In this document: positions 6,336-10,615 of the stretch, one piece after another
Numbering within the stretch: the stretch's first letter is position 1
Layout of the letters: every line of letters starts with the position of its first letter
Source: an uncultured Collinsella sp.
GTDB lineage: Bacteria; Actinomycetota; Coriobacteriia; Coriobacteriales; Coriobacteriaceae
Length of the DNA stretch: 10,615 nucleotides
Reading direction: 5' to 3'
NCBI GenBank assembly: GCA_902464495.1
Contig: CABQJK010000048.1
Location: 1-10,615 of the forward strand
The notes under the pieces: generated by a model
Seen by the model: the letters and a program-made list of their open reading frames with translations, nothing else
Databases searched by the model: none
What the model was told of the DNA's origin: nothing
Program-made: the position numbers and the translations under genes

Positions 6336-7775
6336 ATGTCCGTTAATCCTGCCAGCGTCACCAACCCGCCCGCGCAGTTTCCCGAGGACTTTGTCTTTGG
6401 CGGCGCCACCGCTGCCTACCAGGTAGAGGGCGAGACCCGCACTCACGGTAAGGGCAAGGTTGCCTGGGACGACTTCCTGGAGGCCCAGGGCCGCTTCTCC
6501 CCCGATCCCGCTTCCGACTTCTACAACCAGTATCCCGTCGATTTGGAGCTGTGCGAGGAGTTCGGCATCAACGGCATCCGTCTCTCCATCGCCTGGAGCC
6601 GCATCTTCCCCAACGGCACCGGCGAGATCAACGCGCAAGGCGTGCAGTTCTACCACGACCTCTTCGCCGAGTGCCACAAGCACCACGTCGAGCCGTTCGT
6701 CACGCTGCACCACTTCGATACGCCGCTCCCCCTCTTTGAGAAGGGCGACTTCCTCAACCGCGAGACCATCGACGCCTTTGTGGACTTTGCCACCTTCTGC
6801 TTTAAGGAGTACGCCGACCAGGTAACCTACTGGTTCACCTTTAACGAGATCTGGGCCGACGCCTCCAACACCTACATCGAGGGCACCTTCCCCGGCGGCG
6901 TCAAGGCGCATCTGGCCGAGGCCTTCCAGTGCGAGCACAACATGATGCTCGCCCACGCCAAGGCAGTGCTCGCCTTCCACAACGGTGGCTTTAAGGGCAA
7001 GATCGGCGTCATCCAGTCGCTGGAGTTTAAGTACCCGCTCAACGAGAACGACCCCGCCGACATCAAGGCCGCCAACAACGAGCACGTGCTGCAGAACCAG
7101 TTTTTGCTCGACGCCACCTTCCGCGGCGACTATGCCCCCGACACCCTCGAGTGCGCCAACCGCCTGGCTGCCGTCTCGGGCGGCACCATCGAGATCCTGG
7201 ACGAGGACCTCGAGATCATGCGCGAGGCAGCGCTCTACAACGACTACTTGGGCGTTAACAACTACCAGTGCCGCTTCCTCAAGGCTTACGACGGCGAGAA
7301 CGACCTGCACCACAACGGTACGGGCGAGAAGGGCACCGGCCGCTGGCGCGTCAAGGGCATTGGCGAGCATGTGAACAAGCCCGGCATCCCCACCACCGAC
7401 TGGGACTGGATCATCTATCCCGAGGGTCTGTTCGATCTGCTCGTCTACATTAAGCAGCGCTATCCCAACTACAAGCAGATCTTCATCACCGAGAACGGCA
7501 TGGGCTACAAGGACCCCTACAAGGACGGCTTTGTGGACGACCAGCCGCGCATCGACTACATCGAGCAGCACCTGCGCTGGCTGCTCAAGGCCATGGAGGT
7601 CGGCGTCAACGTGGGCGGCTACTTCCTGTGGAGCCTGCAGGACCAGTTCTCCTGGACCAACGGCTACAACAAGCGCTACGGCTTCTTCTACGTAGACTTT
7701 GAGACCCAGAAGCGCACGCCCAAGGCAAGCGCCTACTGGTACAAGCACGTGGCGCAGACCCGTCGTCTGGACTAG
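6336..7775 (+). CDS. lacG: 6-phospho-beta-galactosidase, GH1 (LacG)
   Basis: 479 residues, family GH1, normal length (lactic LacG about 470). Hydrolyses lactose-6-phosphate in the cytosol to glucose and galactose-6-phosphate, which goes to LacAB. The N-terminal signature FPEDFVFGGATAAYQVEG is clear. TFNEIW carries the acid/base Glu171 and FITENGMGY the nucleophile Glu386. FSWTNGYNKRYGF supplies Ser439, Lys446 and Tyr448, equivalent to the phosphate-binding Ser428/Lys435/Tyr437 of L. lactis LacG, which marks a 6-phospho enzyme rather than a plain beta-glucosidase. Trp440 next to that serine is the residue usual in 6-phospho-beta-galactosidases, whereas 6-phospho-beta-glucosidases usually have a smaller one. 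The ribosome binding site is poor (only TTGGAT before the ATG), so translation may depend on lacE or be modest. It lies 70 bp behind lacE in the same operon and before a strong terminator. Confidence 0.95.
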   Translation: MSVNPASVTNPPAQFPEDFVFGGATAAYQVEGETRTHGKGKVAWDDFLEAQGRFSPDPASDFYNQYPVDLELCEEFGINGIRLSIAWSRIFPNGTGEINAQGVQFYHDLFAECHKHHVEPFVTLHHFDTPLPLFEKGDFLNRETIDAFVDFATFCFKEYADQVTYWFTFNEIWADASNTYIEGTFPGGVKAHLAEAFQCEHNMMLAHAKAVLAFHNGGFKGKIGVIQSLEFKYPLNENDPADIKAANNEHVLQNQFLLDATFRGDYAPDTLECANRLAAVSGGTIEILDEDLEIMREAALYNDYLGVNNYQCRFLKAYDGENDLHHNGTGEKGTGRWRVKGIGEHVNKPGIPTTDWDWIIYPEGLFDLLVYIKQRYPNYKQIFITENGMGYKDPYKDGFVDDQPRIDYIEQHLRWLLKAMEVGVNVGGYFLWSLQDQFSWTNGYNKRYGFFYVDFETQKRTPKASAYWYKHVAQTRRLD

Positions 7776-7830
7776 CGGCTTGCGACGAGCGGAATTGTCC
7801 CGCTCACATAACCTGCTCCCCATTTCTCTA

Positions 7831-7873
7831 GCCGGGGGCGGCACGTCACACAACGCGCCGCCCCCGGCCTTTT
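7831..7873 (+). terminator. Intrinsic terminator of the lacE-lacG operon
   Basis: GCCGGGGGCGGC (7831-7842) pairs perfectly over 12 bp with 7857-7868 around a 14-base loop, followed by CTTTT and then GGTTTTG. It lies 55 bp past the lacG stop. It is very GC-rich and should end plus-strand transcription before the palindrome array. Confidence 0.88.
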
Positions 7874-7906
7874 GGTTTTGGGCGGGTCGAGCCGCGGCGG
7901 GCTCCC

Positions 7907-8210
7907 GTTTGTCTCGATCTGTAACATTTAGCCGAGATTTTCAGTTCTAACTGTTACAGATTGAGACAAACAGATGGACCACCCCGTAAGATCTAAATCT
8001 GTAACACTAAGCCCGGGTTTGGTCGCCTACCTGTTACAGATCGAGACAAACACTCGGGCCAATCTCCTCAATCTAAATCTGTAACATCTAGCTGAGTTTT
8101 CCGCCCCTACCCGTTACAGATCGAGACATACCGCACGAGTCAGCCCGTTCAATCTCGATCTGTAACATCTGGTCGAGTTTTTCGGTCCCAACTGTTACAG
8201 ATCTAGATGA
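7907..8210. repeat. Four tandem palindromic units, 80-bp period
   Basis: Each unit has a left arm ending ATCTGTAAC and a right arm starting GTTACAGAT. GTAAC lies at 7921, 8001, 8081 and 8162, and GTTAC at 7953, 8033, 8113 and 8194: the arm-to-arm distance is 32 bp every time and the period 80, 80, 81 bp. In unit 1 the outer arms GTTTGTCTCGATCTGTAAC and 7953-7971 pair at 18 of 19 positions. Units 2 and 3 have TCTAAATCTG instead of TCTCGATCTG on the left. The central bases are only partly conserved (TAGC-GAG-TTTT pattern), and the 18-20 bp linkers between units are unrelated. It fills the gap between the convergent lacG and second repressor gene. No coding potential seen; function unknown. Confidence 0.9.
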
Positions 8211-8225
8211 ACGGGCCGAGCAAAC

Positions 8226-9236
8226 CTACGCCCGCAGGTCTTTCACGCTGGAACGCTCGACCAGCACGCCCGAAACGAGCGTACGGCTTCTGGAGCTCGG
8301 GGCTTCCAGACCTGCGACGACCTCGTTAAGCGCACGGATGCCCAGCTCGCGGTGGCGAAACTTCACAGACGTCAAAATCGAGTTGGGCATCGTCTTGTAA
8401 AGCTCGTCATCAAAGCCAATCACGGACACATCGTCGGGCACGTTCAGCCCCTTGTCGCGCAAGGCCATCATCACGCCGTTTGCCATGCAGTCGTTAGCAG
8501 CGAGGACCGCCGTGCAATCGGGTTTATCGGCAAGCACAAGGCCCGCGGCATAGCCACTATCCGCATTCCAATCGCCCTGCAGAGGCTCGGGCGGCTCAAT
8601 GCCACGCGCCTCGAGTGCCGCACGCCAGCCTTTCATACGGCACTGGCTCGACAGCGACTCTTGCTTACCAGAGACGAAGTACACGTTCTTGTGCCCGTGA
8701 TTCAAGAAGTACTCGCACGCCATGCGCGCACCACCCTCTTGATCGTCACTGACGGTAGAGCAGGTAGGATGCTCCATCGGCGTGATAATCACCGTCTTGA
8801 GGTCCTTCGGTGCCTCAAACGTATCGAAATCATCGACCATCTGACGCAGGTTGAAAATCATGCCGTCGACGGGAAGCTGCGACATCCTACGCGCCGCTTC
8901 GGCAAGGGTCATCTTCTCCCCCGCCCGCTTTTTGATCATCGTGAGCGCAAAGCCTCGCTCTTCGGCGGCATCGGCAATACCGTCAATCATGTCCACGGCA
9001 CCGCCCGACAAGTGAAACAGCACCACGCCGATGCACCCGTAACGGCCCAACTTGAGCGAACGCGCGGCGAAGTTGGTTCGAAACCCGAGCGCCTCCATTG
9101 CCGAATGGACCTTATCGCGTGTCGACTCTCGCACGCTATCGGGCTCGTTGATCACGCGCGACACCGTCTTGAGAGAAACGCCCGCGGCAACTGCTACATC
9201 GTTCATTGAGACATTTTTCTTGTCCATCGTTGCCAC
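8226..9236 (-). CDS. Second LacI/GalR-family repressor
   Basis: 336 residues. The start is GTG at 9234-9236: GGAG lies 5 bp before it, whereas the ATG three codons in (9225-9227) would be 14 bp away. The helix-turn-helix covers about residues 11-31 (MNDVAVAAGVSLKTVSR) and the hinge helix NFAARSL residues 55-61. The core has VDGMIFNLR, STVSDDQ, GDWNADSGYAAG, AANDCMANG and VIGFDD, closely paralleling the repressor at 3129-4133, so the two are paralogs. The residues just before TVSR, which set operator choice in LacI, differ (LK here, EQ in the other), hinting at different preferences. It is divergent from the second EIIC gene, with a 36-bp perfect palindrome between them, and probably represses that transporter. 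The effector is likely a beta-galactoside or its phosphate, by analogy only. Confidence 0.93.
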   Translation of the reverse strand: MATMDKKNVSMNDVAVAAGVSLKTVSRVINEPDSVRESTRDKVHSAMEALGFRTNFAARSLKLGRYGCIGVVLFHLSGGAVDMIDGIADAAEERGFALTMIKKRAGEKMTLAEAARRMSQLPVDGMIFNLRQMVDDFDTFEAPKDLKTVIITPMEHPTCSTVSDDQEGGARMACEYFLNHGHKNVYFVSGKQESLSSQCRMKGWRAALEARGIEPPEPLQGDWNADSGYAAGLVLADKPDCTAVLAANDCMANGVMMALRDKGLNVPDDVSVIGFDDELYKTMPNSILTSVKFRHRELGIRALNEVVAGLEAPSSRSRTLVSGVLVERSSVKDLRA

Positions 9237-9238
9237 TA

Positions 9239-9245
9239 CTTCTCC
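9239..9245 (-). promoter_or_regulatory. Ribosome binding site that decides the GTG start
   Basis: GGAGAAG on the minus strand; its GGAG core is 5 bp before GTG 9236 and 14 bp before ATG 9227. The spacing favours GTG as the true start of the second repressor. Confidence 0.6.
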
Positions 9246-9330
9246 AGTCGGTTATGCATCACTTGTTTTTTGCGTTCTAGCATACACTACCTGCCCGACT
9301 GACAAATCAGCCGTTTATCGGACAATATCG

Positions 9331-9340
9331 ACCGTTCACC
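9331..9340. promoter_or_regulatory. ACCGTTCACC element upstream of the second EIIC
   Basis: Identical over 10 bp to 4244-4253 in front of lacE. Together with the bases before it, ATCGACCGTTCA (9327-9338) is the exact reverse complement of 3040-3051 upstream of lacF. This links the second repressor/EIIC region to the lac control elements. Confidence 0.5.
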
Positions 9341-9373
9341 TGTAAATCCTTGTTGCTCTTCCAAAAATGTCTT

Positions 9374-9416
9374 ACGTTGTCATTAACGAAATGACAACGT
9401 TGTCATTTCGTTAATG
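9374..9416. promoter_or_regulatory. 36-bp perfect palindrome, LacI-type operator
   Basis: 9381-9416 is a perfect palindrome centred on CG at 9398/9399. Its core AATGACAACGTTGTCATT (9390-9407) fits the dyad AATGNNAACGTTNNCATT seen at 4291-4308 and 4411-4428. A third half, ACGTTGTCATT (9374-9384), pairs with 9390-9400 to form a second, overlapping dyad. It lies midway between the divergent second repressor and EIIC genes, as expected for an operator controlling both. Confidence 0.75.
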
Positions 9417-9435
9417 CCTTCCTCAAGCAGGAAGG
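9417..9435 (+). promoter_or_regulatory. Leader hairpin of the second EIIC gene
   Basis: CCTTCCT (9417-9423) pairs perfectly with AGGAAGG (9429-9435) around a 5-base loop, directly adjoining the 36-bp palindrome. It is followed by only TTT, so it is a weak terminator at best. It may shape the mRNA leader, if transcription starts upstream of it. Confidence 0.4.
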
Positions 9436-9512
9436 TTTCCGGGCAGTCCTGACCATCCATCGACGACCAGTTCCATCCACATGCATCGCGCATCGAGCAG
9501 CAAAGGAGCTCT

Positions 9513-10615
9513 ATGGACGCCATCGTAAAGATGCTCGAAAAGCATCAGCCGTTCTTTGAGAAGATCTCGAGGAACATCTACCTCCAGGCCATTAAGGACG
9601 GATTCCTTGGGTGCATGCCCATCGTCCTCACCTCTTCGATCTTTCTGTTGATCGCCACCCTTCCTGGCGTAGTTGGCATCACGCTGCCCCAGCCGCTCAT
9701 CGACTGGTGCAATAAGCTGTACAACTTCACCATGGGCGTCATGGGCATTATGGTTGCCGGCACCACTGCCAAGAACTTCACGGCATCCATGAACCGTCGT
9801 ATGCCCGCCGGCAAAGTGCTCAACGACGGTTCCACCATGGTGGCCGCCCAGTGCAGCATGCTGCTGCTCGCAGTCACGCAGTTCACCACCAAGTTCAACG
9901 GCTCCGAACTTTCGGTCTTCGATTGCACCAGCATGGGCACGCGCGGTCTGTTCTCGGCCTATATCGCCGCGTTCATTACCGTGTGGGTCTACAAATTCTG
10001 CGTCTCGCGCGATCTGACCATTAAGCTGCCCAAGGAGGTCCCGGGCGCCATCGCTCAGAACTTCCGCGACATCATCCCCTTTGGCGGCGCCGTCATCATC
10101 TGCGGCATCATCGATGTCGTCGTGCGCAACCTCATGGGCGTTCCGTTCTCCGAGCTGCTTATCAAACTGCTCTCCCCGCTCTTTACCGCTGCAGAAACCT
10201 ATCCTGGCCTTATCCTTATCCAGGCTGCCACCGCGTTCTTCTGGTTCATCGGCGTCCACGGCCCCTCGATCGTCCAGCCGGGCATCGACCCCATCCGTCT
10301 TGCCAACCAGGCCGAGAACCTGCAGGTTCTGCTGGCCGGTGGTCACCCCGCCCACTCCCTCACCTTTAACATGTCGCTCGTGGGTGAGTTCGGCGGCACC
10401 GGCGCCACATTCATCGTGCCGCTTCTGCTGATTCTCTTTATGAAGTCCAAGCAGCTCAAAGCCGTCGGTAAGGCCTCGATTGTTCCTGTTGCCTTCGCCG
10501 TCAACGAACCGCTGCTCTTTGGCGCGCCGATGATCCTTAACCCCTACATGCTCATCCCCTTTGTTGCCGCCGGCTGCGTCAACGTGAGTGTTGCCAAGTT
10601 CTTTATCGATAACGT
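9513..10615 (+). CDS. PTS lactose/cellobiose-type EIIC, 3' end outside window
   Basis: 367 codons are open from ATG 9513 to the window edge; no stop is reached. AAAGGAG at 9502-9508 gives a good ribosome binding site. It is a membrane permease of the Lac/Chb PTS family, similar to LacE (4490-6265) along its length. Shared landmarks: the amphipathic start (MLEKHQPFFEKISRNIYL), AIKDGFLGCMPIV, FIGVHGPSIVQP with His249, and NEPLLFGAPMILNP with Glu332, the residues expected at the sugar site. Whether it carries a C-terminal EIIB domain like LacE cannot be seen. No EIIA lies near it in the window, so it may use LacF or one encoded to the right. Substrate is uncertain: lactose, N-acetyllactosamine-like sugars, cellobiose or another beta-glycoside. 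The divergent LacI-type gene is its probable regulator. Confidence 0.92.
   Translation, partial: MDAIVKMLEKHQPFFEKISRNIYLQAIKDGFLGCMPIVLTSSIFLLIATLPGVVGITLPQPLIDWCNKLYNFTMGVMGIMVAGTTAKNFTASMNRRMPAGKVLNDGSTMVAAQCSMLLLAVTQFTTKFNGSELSVFDCTSMGTRGLFSAYIAAFITVWVYKFCVSRDLTIKLPKEVPGAIAQNFRDIIPFGGAVIICGIIDVVVRNLMGVPFSELLIKLLSPLFTAAETYPGLILIQAATAFFWFIGVHGPSIVQPGIDPIRLANQAENLQVLLAGGHPAHSLTFNMSLVGEFGGTGATFIVPLLLILFMKSKQLKAVGKASIVPVAFAVNEPLLFGAPMILNPYMLIPFVAAGCVNVSVAKFFIDN

Noticed and set aside
6273..7853. 526-codon open frame on the minus strand
   Set aside because: Antisense to lacG with low-complexity Val/Leu/Glu/Gly composition; no recognisable domain or ribosome site.
7907..8210. CRISPR array
   Set aside because: The repeated parts alternate in orientation and form dyads, the central bases are semi-conserved rather than unique, and no cas gene is nearby.
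7907..8210. Integron attC sites
   Set aside because: The size and dyad shape are similar, but the GTAAC/GTTAC arms do not fit the attC core-site consensus and no gene cassettes lie between units.
9225..9237. Operator-like sequence over the second repressor start (CCATCGTTGCCACT)
   Set aside because: It shares CCATCGTTGC with 4453-4462 and resembles an operator half, but it overlaps the start codons and lacks clear symmetry; not strong enough to list.
1..10615. tRNA, rRNA, insertion sequences or phage genes
   Set aside because: I saw no cloverleaf, rRNA-like or transposase-like sequence on either strand.

Overview
The window looks like chromosome from a gut actinobacterium of the Coriobacteriia, most likely Collinsella. 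This is inferred from the high-GC coding style, AGGAGG-type ribosome binding sites and a lactose PTS plus tagatose-6-phosphate gene set; no rRNA or phylogenetic marker is present to prove it. Nearly everything belongs to one theme: phosphotransferase (PTS) uptake and breakdown of lactose or a related beta-galactoside.

Layout, left to right. On the minus strand, lacA then lacB (1-1016) encode the two subunits of galactose-6-phosphate isomerase; LacB is complete except for the last base of its stop codon. A minus-strand gene of unknown function for a multi-pass membrane protein (1324-2355) follows, with a strong terminator behind it and a long inverted repeat (2431-2501) in front. Next, also on the minus strand, come lacF (PTS EIIA, 2576-2914) and a LacI-type repressor (3129-4133). 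A 356-bp divergent control region separates that repressor from the plus-strand operon lacE (PTS EIICB, 4490-6265) and lacG (6-phospho-beta-galactosidase, 6336-7775), which ends in a strong terminator. A gene-free stretch (7776-8225) then holds four tandem palindromic units with an almost exact 80-bp period. A second LacI-type repressor, paralogous to the first (8226-9236, minus), is divergent from a second PTS EIIC gene (9513 to window end, plus, truncated by the window).

How it works together (known pathway plus inference): EIICB with EIIA imports lactose as lactose-6-phosphate; LacG splits it into glucose and galactose-6-phosphate; LacAB isomerises the latter to tagatose-6-phosphate. The kinase (LacC) and aldolase (LacD) are not in the window. 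The lac set is split over at least three transcription units that share short sequence blocks in their control regions. Two are prominent: a LacI-type dyad, AATGNNAACGTTNNCATT, in both repressor/transporter divergent regions (including a 36-bp perfect palindrome at 9381-9416), and TGAACGGT/ACCGTTCA elements found in all four control regions. Upstream of lacA and lacF the GTTC/GAAC cores are spaced about one or two helical turns apart.

Most interesting for follow-up: the 4 x 80-bp palindrome array, the two operator families, the helically phased GTTC/GAAC boxes and the unrecognised membrane protein inside the lac locus.
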